NCBI GenBank assembly: GCA_015680685.1
Contig: MNCI01008305.1
Location: forward strand, 27,270-91,269
Direction of reading: 5' to 3'
From: Gnetum montanum
Taxonomy: Eukaryota > Streptophyta > Gnetopsida > Gnetales > Gnetaceae
DNA: 64,000 nt
The number at the start of each line of letters is the position of its first letter. The stretch's first letter is position 1. Of this stretch, positions 22,721-34,460 are shown one piece after another. Made by a program: the position numbers and the translations under genes. Below the pieces are notes generated by a model. That model searched no databases. It saw nothing but the letters and a program-made list of their open reading frames with translations, and was not told the origin of the DNA.

Positions 22721-23117
22721 GCATGTTTAAAATGAAATGAAATGAGACTTTATTACATCTAAAGACTTATAGGATCTATTGGACAAATATTACATTTTAT
22801 GAAAAATAAAGATAGACTCTACAAATTAACCAAGCACCAATGAAGGCATCGAAAATAAATTATGCAATTTTTTTTATTGTAACATTATAACATTATCTTA
22901 AATGGGTAGTCACAACATAAGAAATAAACACATATAAATCATTTTCAATGGTTCCTAATTTGCACAACCCACAAATAGGCTTTATGGTGGAAGTTAAATC
23001 CATCTTTCACTTTCAATTCTAAGATGATGAAAACTTAAGTAATGCTTGCTAATAGCATTCCAATATTTGATTGGAATAGCAGCTAAGAGATAATGAGCTT
23101 TTACATCTAGAAAAGAA
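22720..23117 (-). pseudogene. LINE ORF2 C-terminal fragment
   Basis: Minus-strand translation gives IPIKYWNAISKHYLSFHHLRIESERW, then C-x2-C (ICGLC) and IENDLYVFIS-Y. This is the end of a non-LTR RT of the same type as the LINE at 61.2-62.7 kb (there IPIHLKNQ, SYHFIVEIVSW, PREEHICILC). In both the order is the conserved R/H-x-E-x-x-x-W block followed by a small Cys/His motif. Only the last ~130 residues and a stretch of tail remain. Confidence 0.6.
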
Positions 23118-23221
23118 ATGACATTATAACATTGGATGCTATGTATCGACAAAGGGAAGATGGTCCACAACAACAAAGATTTAGAAAAGTTTTGATAAAT
23201 CTACGAGAAGAAAAACTCAAT
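23118..23221 (+). pseudogene. PIF1-like helicase remnant, 5' piece (interrupted by element E)
   Basis: The frame reads ITLDAMYRQREDGPQQQRF and then INLREEKLNDSNY straight across the TCAAT duplication into 32067. This matches the region of PIF1-family helicases (including Helitron Rep/helicases) where a QxMRQ-type motif is followed by a search-length spacer. Only this piece is left on the 5' side. A LINE fragment abuts it upstream. Confidence 0.7.
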
Positions 23222-24024
23222 TGATAAGACACGATATCGCATCCCCGTGATATCGTGTAGGCGATATCGCGTCTTTCCCTGCAATATCGCGTACACAATA
23301 TCGCAGTGTGCCGCCAAATCTATAAATAAGAGGCGGCTCTCCCTTGTTTCTCACTCTAGGCTTAGACCGTTACGAAACTCTGGCAGTTTTACCTCTCCAG
23401 AGATAGAATAATTTCCATGTGCCCGTAGTAGGAGCTCCAAAGTGAACAGATCTTTATTCGAGCAAATATTGTAAGGAAATAACGACGAGCTTCTTGGATA
23501 AACCTTGCAGTGCATGGAATAGGCTAAATAGGATTTTACTTATTTTTATTTATTGTTTATCATTTAAATGCTTTATTAGTTACTTAAATCTTTTTCAACC
23601 CTTCTCTCATAGTTAAGTGCATTCAGTACGACCGCTTCGAGCACGTGCGTTACGCTTGGTGATCCCAGTAACGAATAGCGTTTGGTAACAAGGTTGCATT
23701 GCTTCGGGGTGTGAACGGTAAGTGGGAACAGATATTGATGCTAGGTTAATTAAGGCTTATTTAGTTAGTTAAAGTTAGTTAATTAGTCTCTTCACCCTTC
23801 ACCTCATTAGCATAGGAGATAAAACATAAAAGACATAAAAATCATATACCTCAGACTTGCTTAACCATACAACCGTGACAAATACAAGTCTGGGAAGACA
23901 ACGAATGATTAACCTTAAGTGTTCCATGAGACGTGTAGGCACTTAGTCTATGGAGTTCAACCGGATCGTGCGTGTAACGCTCGTATTCGTATGGTTGAGT
24001 GTAGAGGTACCTCGCCACTCATGA
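23222..24024 (+). repeat. 5' LTR of element E
   Basis: 803 bp. It starts TGATAAG and ends CTCATGA, both single-base departures from the family ends TGATGAG and CTCATCA. Five palindromes occur at about 23231-23306, with TATAAATA at 23321-23328. Confidence 0.92.
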
Positions 24025-24169
24025 TTGGCGCCGTTGCCTGGGACTAAGTTGTTTGTGCACTAAGTAGAGCATAGGAAATCATCCACATTGTTGGGAAGCT
24101 TAAACAAACCCTTAGGGTTAATCAGAAAAAATTATATAATGGTTAATCAGCACACCGAGTAAAATAACA

Positions 24170-26270
24170 ATGTCTTCTTCTTCGAACAAAAGCACTTCAC
24201 CACCTAGGGATCACACAAGAGACAGTTGGCGATCTAACACACATAACCAAAATCCGCCAGTTCCTTAGAAATTCAGTGTGGTATATATTCATCCCGATGA
24301 GTATATACCCAACTTTACCTTTATCCTCCATCAAGATGAACAACTGCGTTGGTGTGATTTGCAAGGTAACATAGTGTTACCCCCAAATCATGCAGTCCCT
24401 AACATGCTCCTCCATGCTCTTGCACAGATCGACATGACACAGCTATATGCTGAATATGTTGCGGAAGATTATAACACAAGGGACTACCATCCCACAAAAG
24501 CACAACATCAACGGGACTTGCGGTAGGAGAGTCGCCACACATCATTGAAGGGTAAAGGCCCCCGTAATGCTTCGCCCGTCATAAGAGAAGTTAAGGGTGG
24601 TGAACCTATCTCAATAGGTTCTCCACAAGATGATGTTCCCCCTCCTAACGATAGTGAGGAGGTGGGGTATCATAACCTACGCTCCATGATACAAAACCCT
24701 GGTTCTAATCCCCATGAACACCAGCTGTTCATTGAGGGAACACAAGCACAAGATAAGGGTAAGCATTCTAATCGTCATCACGATCGGGGCAGGGAATACC
24801 GAAGAGAACGCAGGAGACATCGCCATGGCAATGGCTCTTCTTCTTCTTCCCCTTCATCACATCATTCACCCTCTCCTTCCACATCAAGGCGTAGTCATAA
24901 AGAGCATAACGGTGAGGATAAGGGTAAGCAAAATAAGAGACCTCGACGAGAGAGTCGAGAGCGAGGACGAGGGCATTCAAGAGAGTCTAGGCATGGTAGA
25001 AGGGAAAGTAGGGAACNGTATTCTAACTACCTCCATAATATCTAACATAAGTTCATCATGATCATCTCTCTCATGACGTCTATGATGCCTACGNAATACC
25101 AAACGTACTCCAGAGTGTCTAACTTGCATAAGCCGATCCAAGGATGGAAGTAGGGTAATCATGAACCCTTGGATGCTGCCATGGGCCGATATTATGCATT
25201 GCTACATCGTTGCCCAGGCCATGGTTACGCACAACGGGATCAACTCCGCCACCTCATAGATGGGCTAAGACATGAAACCAGGAGAACACTTGGGACATAT
25301 GCCCAAGGGAGACTATCTAAACTTAGATCCCATAAAGTTCATCGATTGCTGGAGCAAGTAGCTAAAGAAGAAGGGGAGCTACAGAAAAGAGAAAGCACGG
25401 AAGAATATAACCGCAATCCTTCCCTCCAAAAGAAGGGAGTGAGATTCTGCGATGAAGAGGATGAGTCACCACTTGAAGAGTTGGTGAATAGAAAAACCTT
25501 GTTGCTTCAAAAATTAACAACGGAAGTGACGGCTAAGGTAGATCAAATATAGGACTCCTTGGATAGTAGATTTGAACTTGTCCTGAAGATTGTAGAGGAG
25601 TCTAAGGAGGAACGAAGTAGTGACCATGATAAGAAAAAGCAAAGAGACTCAGGCCATGCACATGACAAGGGTAAGGGAAAAATGACTATTGCCAATGAGG
25701 TTGTGGATTCGGATACAGACAATGACAGTGGATGTGAGATCTGCCAATATGACCATCTTAAGGGATGNATCCAAGTGAAACTCCACCACAACCTATCGGG
25801 CAACATCAGCAATGGCAACACCCACAATCATGGGGGATGCCACCGCCTAGACAACAATACCCTTACCGCCAACCAGATCCTTATGGATATTATGTGCAGC
25901 AGCCGATCTCTCCAAGTGACTTCATGGATCACACAAATCCACAACGTCACTACGAAGTTCAGGAGCATTTTAGGACTCCTTCTCCTCCTAGAGACACACC
26001 ACAAACATACCATCCTCTAAATCCATCCGCACCTCTTACGTCGGTAGCTCCACCACCAACTGCTCCAACAATGCCAAGGGTATTCCCTACTCAACCGCAA
26101 CAACCCAATGTCACAAGGGATTCAAATCCTCAATTCTCAATTAGTTTTGACAATCTTATGCCGAAAAAACCTTTCTTCAGAACCAACAATCTAACTAAGC
26201 CCTCAACCTCACAAGCGGTTGAACATTTAAACACCTATGTACCAAATACGGTTTCGGGACCCCCTTCAAA
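24170..26270 (+). pseudogene. gag of element E (with assembly gaps)
   Basis: ATG 24170 (MSSSSNKS). The N-terminal VVYIHPDEY and DYHPTKA blocks match A. A long Arg/Ser/His-rich stretch lies at 24760-25010. Single Ns at 25017, 25094 and 25768 replace sequence present in A, including the first half of the capsid block and the second half of the zinc knuckle (CEICQYDH then N). The surviving core has MDAAMGRYYALLH and GLRHETRRTLGTYAQGR (25169-25330). The Pro/Gln/Tyr-rich C-terminal region is open through 25765-26270 and runs into the protease. Stops lie at 24268, 24523 and 25550. Confidence 0.82.
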
Positions 26271-26889
26271 CCAAAAATTGCACCCAATGCACACGGTTAT
26301 GTTAACACATACCGTTACCGATTGGATTAAGGTAGGCCACCTTCCCAAGAAACTCTCTGGTCCTGAAAGTCCCTTAATCTACCTCCAAGTCACTGGGAAC
26401 GAACCTCATAAGGCTTTTCTTAACTCAGGTTCCAAAGTCAACTTAATATCAGAAGAATTGTATAAAACTTGGAACCTACCTCCACTCAAGAAGAGCAATA
26501 TTCACTTAGAGCTGGCTAACCAGTCCATCACTATTCCCTTGGGACAGGTTGAGGACATTGTTACCACTGTGGGTGGTTGGTCATACCCAGCTGATTTCTT
26601 AGTGATCCAAATAAACAATGACAAAGGGGATTTCCCAATAATAATGGGAAGGGCATGGCTGAGTACAATAGATGCACACCTAGGAATCCACAATCTTTCC
26701 CTAGAAATATCCAAGAAAAATACTTTTGGAAAGATTGAGAGGAAGAGAGTTCCATGCATCACATATAGTGACACAGGGTGCCATTGCGTGCTGAAATCAT
26801 GGGTGATGCAAAGTTTAACATTGCCTGCATGCAATTGGTGTGCACACGATATTGACATACAAAAGTGCCTATATGCAGTAGCCACATGA
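26271..26889 (+). pseudogene. Aspartic protease of element E, active-site Asp lost
   Basis: In the gag frame and uninterrupted for over 200 codons: TDWIKVGHLPKKL, then FLNSGSKVNLISEELY, then PADFLVIQ and FPIIMGRAWLST. The active-site triplet is N-S-G, not D-S-G. A GAC/GAT to AAC change is one G-to-A transition, of the kind seen widely in these elements. Element A keeps the Asp but lost the Gly. The remainder of the fold looks intact, so the change is a late inactivating mutation. Confidence 0.85.
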
Positions 26890-27079
26890 CAAGAAAACAC
26901 CCAGTGGCTGATGGCTTATCAAGAGAGCAACTCGATAACATGCATGGAACTAATTGAGGGGATAACTAGTGCTTACATTTAAAGCACAAACGCACTAGAG
27001 CAAGTTTGTTGCCAACTTCCAACCCTTAGCTTCGAAAACATTAACTGGGGGAAGTCGGAAATTCCTGAGAAATTTAAAC

Positions 27080-27910
27080 AAGAGCCCCTCGATCTGAAAC
27101 CATTGCCCACTGGTCTAGAGTATATGACTCTTGAAAATGGAAAACTAGTTATTATTAACGCAAAACTTGTCCCCAAGCAAAAAGAAAGCCTATCGAAAGT
27201 AATCAATAAATGGTCAAAAGCCTTTGCCTGGTCATACCCCGAGCTAAACGAAATAGACCCTAGGATATGCCAGCATAGGATTTATACGGACCTCTCCATG
27301 AAGCCTCGAAAACAACCATAGAGGCGATTGAACCCAAAATTGAAACAAGTAGTAAAAGAAGAGATAGAACAGTTTCTCAAGGCCGGGTTCATATATCCCA
27401 TTGCTGATAGTGAATGGGTTAGTCCTCTAGTAATCGTGCCTAAAAAGGGAGGTAAATGGAGGGTATGTATAGATTTTAGGCTACTGAACATGGCAACATT
27501 CAAAGATCATTTTCCGTTGTCGTTCGTTGACTAAGTCTTGGACACTATAGCGGGGCATCGCTATTATAGTTTTCTGGATGGGTATAGTGGGTATAATCAA
27601 ATACGAATAGCACCATAAGATCAAGCCAAAACAATGTTCACCAGTCCCTGGGGAACGTTCGCATATAAGAAAATGCCATTTGGATTATGCAATGCCCCTG
27701 CCACGTTCCAACGTTTAGTCCTAAGCATATTTCAACAACAGATAGGAAATAGAGTGGAAGTCTTTATGGACGACTTCTCCACTTATGGGACAAGCTTTGA
27801 TCAAGCCCTAGACTGATTAGAGCAAGTGCTAAAATGATGTGTTGAAACCAACCTAAAGCTCAACTAGCAGAAAAGCCACTTGATGGTTCAAGAGGGCATA
27901 ATATTAGGGC
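27080..27910 (+). pseudogene. Reverse transcriptase of element E
   Basis: In the frame of gag. A connecting region with KAFAWSYPELNEIDP and CQHRIY is followed by EIEQFLKAGFIYPI, WVSPLVIVPKKGGKWRVCID, FLDGYSGYNQI, WGTFAYKKMPFGL, NAPATFQR and the catalytic box EVFMDDFSTYG at about 27757-27790. Stops occur at 27319, 27532, 27617, 27815 and 27836. FMDDFS is typical of Athila, and both catalytic Asp residues remain. Confidence 0.9.
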
Positions 27911-27939
27911 ATAAGATTTCACAGTCAGGAATAGAGGTG

Positions 27940-28565
27940 GACCCGGAAAAGGTTAAAGTCATCCAAGGAATCACTCGACAACTAGAAACTGTCAAAGACA
28001 TTCAGTCATTCCTTAGACACACTAGCTACTACAGGAGATTCATCGAGAACTTCTCCAAAATTGCCAAACCATTGGTGGAATTAACGAAGAAGGATGCACC
28101 ATTCGAATGGACCAGGGAATGTGAACGAGCATTCCAAACTCTAAAATAGAGGCTTGTGGAAACTCCCATTCTACAAGCCCCTAACTAGTCTAGACCATTC
28201 CATATCATGACCAATGCATCTAATTATTCCTTAGGAGCTGTACTAACATAGTTAGATGAACAAAAATACCCTTATTACATCCACTATGCAAGTAAGAGTA
28301 TCACCAGTGCACAACTCAACTACAGAACTACGGAAAAGGAATTAATGGTTGTAGTGTTTGCACTGGATAAATTTAGGCACTATGTGTTAGGCTACAAAGT
28401 GTATGTTCATACGGATCATAGTGCAATTAGGTTCCTCATGAACAAGCCAACGGTTAGCCCTTGTATTATATGTTGGTTGGTAATCATTCAGGAGTTCAAC
28501 TTAACAATAGTAGATCGAAAGGGCACCGAGAATGTAGTCACATATCACTTATCTCGGTTGCACTA
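27940..28565 (+). pseudogene. RNase H region of element E
   Basis: After the RT thumb (QSFLRHTSYYRRFIENFSKIA, AFQTLK) comes the gypsy-type RNase H: HIMTNASNYSLGAVL, where the first catalytic Asp (T-D-A-S) is Asn, then YASKSITSAQLNYRTTEKEL, VVFALDKFRHYVLG and VHTDHSAI. It ends with RKGTENVVTYHLSRLH and a stop at 28564. Further stops lie at 28147, 28186 and 28249. This is the ordinary Ty3/gypsy RNase H, in contrast to the RVT_3 type in element D. Confidence 0.85.
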
Positions 28566-28699
28566 GGACAGCAAAGAGGACGAATATGCTGTATCTGATC
28601 ATTTTCCTAATGAAACCCTCTTTGCCGGTGTAGTAAATAACCAACCCACAGGAACAAATTGGTATAGTAGCATTCTTACTTATCTCATTTTCCAACAAA

Positions 28700-29992
28700 C
28701 ACCACAGGGGTTGGACTTTAGGAAGAAGCAATGGTTTCTTCATAAAACCAAGTACTTCATAGAAATCAAGGGACAACTCTATAAAGCTTGTCCTTATGGC
28801 TTGGTTCGATGGTGTGTGCCTAATGAGGATCAATTAAGAGTTCTCCAAGATGCTCATAAGGGTCCTTGTGGGGGCCACTATGCAGGGAGACGAACGACCA
28901 TTAAGATCCTGCTCGCAGGATATTACTAGCCAACTCTATTTCAGGATGCCCATCAATTTGTCCAATCCTGTGTGTGCTGTCAACGTGATGGTGGAATGAC
29001 TACCAGAATGGAGGGTCCGCAACAATGGATTCAACATTTGGGGAATAGATTTTATGGGGTCCATTACACCAATGTCCAATGGGAAGGCTTATATCATTGT
29101 TGCTGTTGACTATTTAACCAAGTGGGCTAAAGTAGCTATTGTAACAGACTGCATATCGTCTACGGCTGCACGATTTGTACAACAAAAAATCGTAAACAGG
29201 TTTGGTGTGCCGCGTGCACTCATCTTTGATAATGGAACACATTTTACGGGTGCAACCTTTTGCAAATTGATGCAACGCTTAGGGGTTGAACATAAATTGA
29301 CCACACCTTACCACCCCCAAGCTAATGGCCAAGCCGAGGTCACTAATCGGGAGATTACAAGAATATTAACGAGAAAAATTAGCAAATTTAGGTGAGATTG
29401 GAGCATGAAACTGAAAAACGCTCTCTGGGCGTACCGCTCCACTTGGAAACTCCCTACAGGCTACTCCCCCTATGAGTTAGTATACGGAAAATTGCCAAAG
29501 TTCCCTATATAGACTGAGCTCCATACACTATCCATGGCTTGTGACCTTCACCTTGACCTCGACCTAGCACAAAAACAAAGATTGATAGCTCTAAACGTGC
29601 TAGACGAGAATAGATTGGTTGCTCTATTGTTAAATGAGTTGCACAAGGCACATAATAAACAACATCTTAACTTAAGAATTCGAAGGGTTAAGTACCAACC
29701 AGGAGGTAAGGTCCTTTACTGGAACCCCACGCATGTACCACAGTGTACGAAATTTCAAACATTGTGGGAAGGACCCTACATTATTCATACGACCTTTCCC
29801 TTAGGAGCCATGACAATATACAAGCTTAAAGCGCCTAATAAGAAATTACTGGTCAATGTGCAACAAACCAAACCTTTCCATGAACCAAGAATAGCCAGTG
29901 CAAATTATACCTCTAATAGCGGACAACCACGCTCCTTATTTCGAATCTCTCCCTTTCCATTCAGTCATGGGGGAGATGGCCACCTATGCTAA
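28700..29992 (+). pseudogene. Integrase of element E
   Basis: The zinc-binding part (HKGPCGGHYAGRRT, then CVCCQ) spans about 28770-28985. The catalytic core has AVDYLTKWAKV, IFDNGTHFTG and HPQANGQAE, so the D-D-E triad is present. A C-terminal region with WAYRST, TGYSPYELVYG, GKVLYWNP and LWEGPYII follows. A deletion and frameshift near 29000-29030 remove the link between the zinc-binding part and the core and move the reading frame by one. Stops are at 28927, 29392 and 29510. The polyprotein ends at 29990-29992. No chromodomain is apparent. Confidence 0.9.
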
Positions 29993-31706
29993 TCATTTGG
30001 GGCTCTTAGTTCTTTTTAAGTTTTTGTTTTACAAATTTCTTTAACTTTTCTTATTTTTTTTTACAACATCGTTCATANNNNNNNNNNNNNNNNNNNNNNN
30101 NNNNNNNNNNNNNNNNNNNNNNNNNNNNNNNNNNNNNNNNNNNNNNNNNNNNNNNNNNNNNNNNNNNNNNNNNNNNNNNNNNNNNNNNNNNNNNNNNNNN
30201 NNNNNNNNNNNNNNNNNNNNNNNNNNNNNNNNNNNNNNNNNNNNNNNNNNNNNNNNNNNNNNNNNNNNNNNNNNNNNNNATTTGTGTTGGCCATTCTCTT
30301 GGGTGCTTGGATGTTTTCTTCTTGAGTTTTCTTACCGTTTCGATGTTACTTAATTATCGGGAAGTTGAGCAAATAAAAATAACAAATTCTTTGCATAGTG
30401 TGGTTCTCACGCATAAACACAAAAAAAAATAGTGAGAATTCAAAGCACACCCCTTAGACGAAATAATCATTTGGGCTACAAACACTGGTTATGGAACTAA
30501 AATAAAAATGTTCCCTCTAACTAAGGCCCTTCTCGCTTCCCATTCTCTCCTCCTTCGTTTCGTCGGAATGGTGGTGGCTCTTTGGGAAGGCATTCTTGTT
30601 ACTTCAAGGGGATGGATTGGCCAAATGCATTAATGCGAAGTCACTGGATGTGGTTTGTTTGAGGCCGGACTTGGAAAGGGATCTACTAAGTCACATTAAT
30701 CATTAACTACACAAGGGGTTGTAAACAACCTTGTTCTTGGGATTCCATTCCATTCTCTTCTCTCCATCCTTCTCTCCATTGTTCACCTCATTGCCGGTTG
30801 TATCATTAGTGTATATTTTGGTTGACGCATTTTTTTCTTTTTGGTAAATTCTTGCGGTTAAGACTTTAACTCTTGTTCCAAATGACATTCCTAGAGCTTA
30901 TGGACTCTTCAAATGTGGGTTTGTTAGGGCATTAAGGGCATGAGCCTACTTTGGGGAGGACCCACTGACATTCCTATTTGGTGCACTAGTTAAATTCTTT
31001 CCCTTAACATTTTTGCAATCCACTTTGTTTTGTTCATTTCCATCTTGACATCTATTTCATCGACATTATAGTTGTCTCTTTTTCTCCATATGTCTTGTTT
31101 TTCTTCTTTCTCCATTCTATCGCTACCAGAGGTTCGCTCTTAGTCATGGGGGTCTGGACCCAAATTTTTTCGATTTTCTCCTAACCCCTACACCTTCGGT
31201 AGTCACCACTATGATATCTCCAGATCCGTATCAGCCATACCACAACTCAGCCAATGGACTTTTCACCGAAGCAAGGTATCAATTGCATTATAATTCATTT
31301 ACCCTTGCTAATATAAAGACTGTGTTGTGTGTGCAGATGGCAATCATACAACAATGGATTGGATCTGGAGGGAACACATGGAATGGAGCAGTGCTGAAAG
31401 TAGCTATGCAAGGAGCAAGACCGATGGCGCGCTTACAGATGGACAACGAAAGACGCAATCTTGGCATTGGCAGTAGCAAAACTTCTTTCTCTCTCTCTCT
31501 TTCTTAACTGCCAAATAAGGCTTGATGTCAAATGTATAAAGTGTTCACTCTTGTTGTCATGAACACTAGTTTTGTCTTGTCTTGTAATGAGGATCCATTC
31601 ACATGTCATCCCATTCACCATTAGTTCCATTTGAGTTAATAATCCCATACCTTCTTAATATTTTATAAGAAACTTGAGGATGAGTTTTTATTTAGTCATG
31701 GGGGTA
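29993..31706 (+). other. 3' noncoding region of element E, with N run 30078-30279
   Basis: Colinear with 14520-16400 of A, including the TTTGGGGAGGAC block (about 30953-30964) and the terminal CTTGAGGATGAG...CATGGGGGTA purine tract at 31672-31706. There is no sense ORF of note and no env-like gene. The N run replaces about 200 bases that A suggests are ordinary AT-rich leader. A reading frame on the minus strand (30703-30888) is shared with A. Confidence 0.75.
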
Positions 31707-32066
31707 TGATGGGATGCGATATCACGTCTTCCCCTATGATATCGCGTATGCGATATCGCAGTGCACTGCCAAATCTATAAATAAGAGGCGGCTCTCCCTT
31801 GTTTCTCACTCTAGGCCTAGACCATAGCGAAACTCTGGTAGTTTTACCTCTCTAGAGATAGAATAATTTCCATGTGCTTGCAGTAGGAGCTCCAAAGTGA
31901 ACAGATCTTTATTCGAGCAAATATTGTACCTGAACACAAGTTTGTGTATGGAAATAAAAATGAACTTCTTGGATAAACCTTGCAGTGCATGGAATAGGCT
32001 AAATATGATTTTACTTATTGTTATTTATTNGTATGGTTGAGTGTAGGGATACCTCGCCACTCATCA
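31707..32066 (+). repeat. 3' LTR of element E, collapsed in assembly
   Basis: Starts TGATGGG, has three palindromes (31715-31761) and TATAAATA at 31776-31783, then follows the 5' LTR to 32029. A single N at 32030 jumps straight to the last ~36 bp (GTATGGTTGAG...CTCATCA). About 440 bp present in the 5' LTR are missing here. Confidence 0.9.
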
Positions 32067-32801
32067 TCAATGATTCTAATTATAAATTTTTGAGCTTAAT
32101 AATGAATCTTCCATCGACATTTGATGGGCGAGATGAGTTTGGGGATTTTGTGCATTTGTTTCATACAAAGGATAAGGTACATATGCATAATGAAATGGTA
32201 TTGTTAAAATTGCATAAGCCAATTTGCACAGTGCATATTAGATAGAAACACAAATGGTACCAGATTCTAGGATGATAGAGAAGGAGAATTAGATCAAGCT
32301 GTGTTTATTTGTGAAACTGCAAGGGTTATGCTTACTGTTAATCTATGATCAAAAGCAAGATTGGATAATGATGCATTAGGAGTTAGTAAGAAAATAATTT
32401 ATAGTTCCCACCGTAAAGTTTTATAGCTACAATTGTATGTTATTATTGAGTTTGACTCTTACATTGGAATACTATATGATCAAGAACATCCTTGACAAGT
32501 ACCCATTCCACCAATCATATGTGGAGGATCTCACCAACTACTATTGAGACTAGCATAGGCTTTAACTATACATAAGTTACAAGGAATGACTTTGGAGAAA
32601 GCATGTGTAGATGTTGGCAATAAAGAAACAATAGGTTTTACGTTTGTAGCACTATCTCGAGTAAAGAGTATTGATAGTTTAAAGATATTTCCTTCGATTT
32701 TCAAAGAAAGATACATCAAGATATTAAAGGCTTCTCACCTTCAAAGTAGACTAGATGAAGAGATGCACATTAAATCTAACAAAGAATTATTTTACAATTA
32801 A
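32067..32801 (+). pseudogene. PIF1-like helicase remnant, 3' piece
   Basis: Continues the frame broken at 23221: LPSTFDGRDEFGDFVHLF, then a region rich in stops. Near 32555-32680 the C-terminal helicase block appears as LTIHKLQGMTLEKACVDVGN and FVALSRVKSIDSL (motifs V and VI of PIF1-type helicases, as in AITIHKSQG and TFVALSRV). Several stops and shifts lie between 32240 and 32550. PIF1-like genes in plants are often carried by Helitrons, but no Helitron 3' hairpin-CTRR end was identified here. Confidence 0.75.
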
Positions 32802-34323
32802 TCTAATGATGCATTTTTACTATCGTGGATGTCAAAACATTTGCTATTATACATTTTTTTAATTATGAATGTTTGAACATTGATCAGTCATGATGTATTT
32901 TAACCTATTTTAGTCTTAAAATAATTAACAATATGTTCTTACAACTTACTGTTTTTATGATATACAATTTCATGAATTATTATTAACTTAACAACTACCT
33001 TCGAAAAATTGGATTGATGTATAACTATGGATAGAATCTTTTTAATTTCTTATGTTTAAATGATCCCTTTAAGCAATGATTGGTGATCACTAACTTAGTT
33101 ATATATCTCTAATTTGGCTAAGAGAATCTTCTTCGTCAATAAGTAATAAGGTATTTGAATCAAATATTTCATGACTTCTGGACAAAGAACAAGATTTGTT
33201 TATCAAATTTTTCATAATCATAGAATCAAGAATAAAGTATTTGCTTCATTTGATAAAATAAAAATCTATGGCTCAGCTTCAATAGTAGTAAAAGTAAATG
33301 ATACAAAACCTTAACACAATACACAACAACCAAATTGTATTCACTTATGTAAGACAATAACAACAATAACATTGACAACAACAACAACAACAACAACAAC
33401 ATTGACAATAACAACAACAAAAATAACAGTAACTACAATAATATAGCCCTAGTGTTAGAACCCAAAATGATTGTACACCTCAAAATATATTGTCTACCAG
33501 AATCAAACACATGACTGCTTTTAAATCAACAGTTTTTACCATTATAATTATTTAGTCAGTAGAATTAGAATTAACCTATTGAAATACATTTGACAACATT
33601 AAAAAATTAAACATATATATTAAATTAAATAATTAAATGTATGCACATTTTAAGTTGTGACACCACTTCTTCATATTAAGCCTTGTTATGTTTGTTTTGG
33701 TAGGATCCTAATGATCCATTTTGTTTTATGATTTAATAAATTTGACAACGTGTTTTCCATTTTATGTCATGCTACTTCTTTGACTAACTTGCCTCTAATA
33801 GTTTGTTGTAGCTAGTGTAAAGCATGTCCATGTCCACGTGTGCCAATGGCATTAATTTTTGTACTACCTCCATGGCACTAGTAGATTATAATACTTGCTA
33901 AGTTGTAATTGTTGAGCCTACTTCTAGGATTGAAGCCTTGGTAGGACCTCATCGCGCACACATGAAGGCGTACACTTGGCAAACAAAAAAGTTAAAGTGG
34001 TGCTTCTTATCATGCATTTATTTTGATGTGATAACTTCATGCCATAAACAAAGTGGAGAATTTGCCACGTTAGCACACTAGCATATTTTTACCTTTTAAA
34101 GCCTTTTTTCCATGTGCATGACTTAACAGTTTTATGTGATATTCGGACAAATGTTTTCCACAGCATCGCATCCCATGTCAAACATGCGTAAGCCGTCAGT
34201 GATCTATTTTGTTTTATGGTTTAATAAATTCCACTTTTTGAAACTTTCTTTAAAAGTAAAAATAACTTTTTTAAAAGGAAAATGTGTCACAAGCAAATGA
34301 AAAACGGAGGCTACTTTAAAATA
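32802..34323. other. Intergenic AT-rich segment with an AAC microsatellite
   Basis: No ORF of note. An impure (AAC)n/(AAT)n tract lies at about 33355-33440. A ~30-bp phrase (ATTTTGTTTTATG then TTTAATAAATT) occurs twice, near 33718 and 34206. The last part is the upstream flank of the ASCC2 gene. Confidence 0.6.
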
Positions 34324-34460
34324 TTGACGTTTTTAATTTGACAATTTTCTGGGGTTCATCAAGCTGCTTTTTATATACGTGCACAGCGAAATCTTGACGT
34401 TTTTAATTTGACAATTTTTTGAGTTCATCGAGCTGCTTTTTATATACGTGCACAGCAAGT
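34324..34460 (+). promoter_or_regulatory. Tandemly duplicated core promoter of the ASCC2 gene
   Basis: Two copies of a 69-70 bp unit (TTGACGTTTTTAATTTGACA... to ...TATATACGTGCACAGC) start at 34324 and 34394. Each contains a TATA-like TTTTTATATACG, at about 34368-34379 and 34437-34448. The second TATA lies about 130 bp before the ATG at 34579, a normal spacing for a plant 5' UTR of about 100 bp. ACGTGCA resembles an ACGT-core element. Copies differ at three or four sites, so the duplication is not fresh. Confidence 0.65.

Larger units (their letters stand above)
23222..32066 (+). mobile_element. Element E: Athila-like LTR retrotransposon with gag-pol
   Basis: LTRs are 23222-24024 and 31707-32066 (the latter collapsed at an N). 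The TCAAT target duplication is at 23217-23221 and 32067-32071. PBS TGGCGCCGTTGCCTGGGAC (24026-24044) has one mismatch to the tRNA-Asp consensus. Order: gag (24170-26270), protease, RT, RNase H, integrase (to about 29992), 3' noncoding region with an N run, purine tract CATGGGGGTA, 3' LTR. It is the only family member here with a full set of pol domains. Stops, a frameshift in integrase and lost active-site residues show it is inactive. The RT box FMDDFS and the PBS point to the Athila lineage. No env-like gene is present. Confidence 0.95.

Noticed and set aside
29993-31706. env-like third gene of an Athila element
   Set aside because: No sense-strand ORF of useful length, signal peptide or membrane segment is seen between integrase and the 3' LTR in E, or in the equivalent of A.
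33355-33440. Coding potential of the AAC repeat
   Set aside because: It is a simple microsatellite; the ORFs through it are poly-Leu or poly-Asn artefacts.
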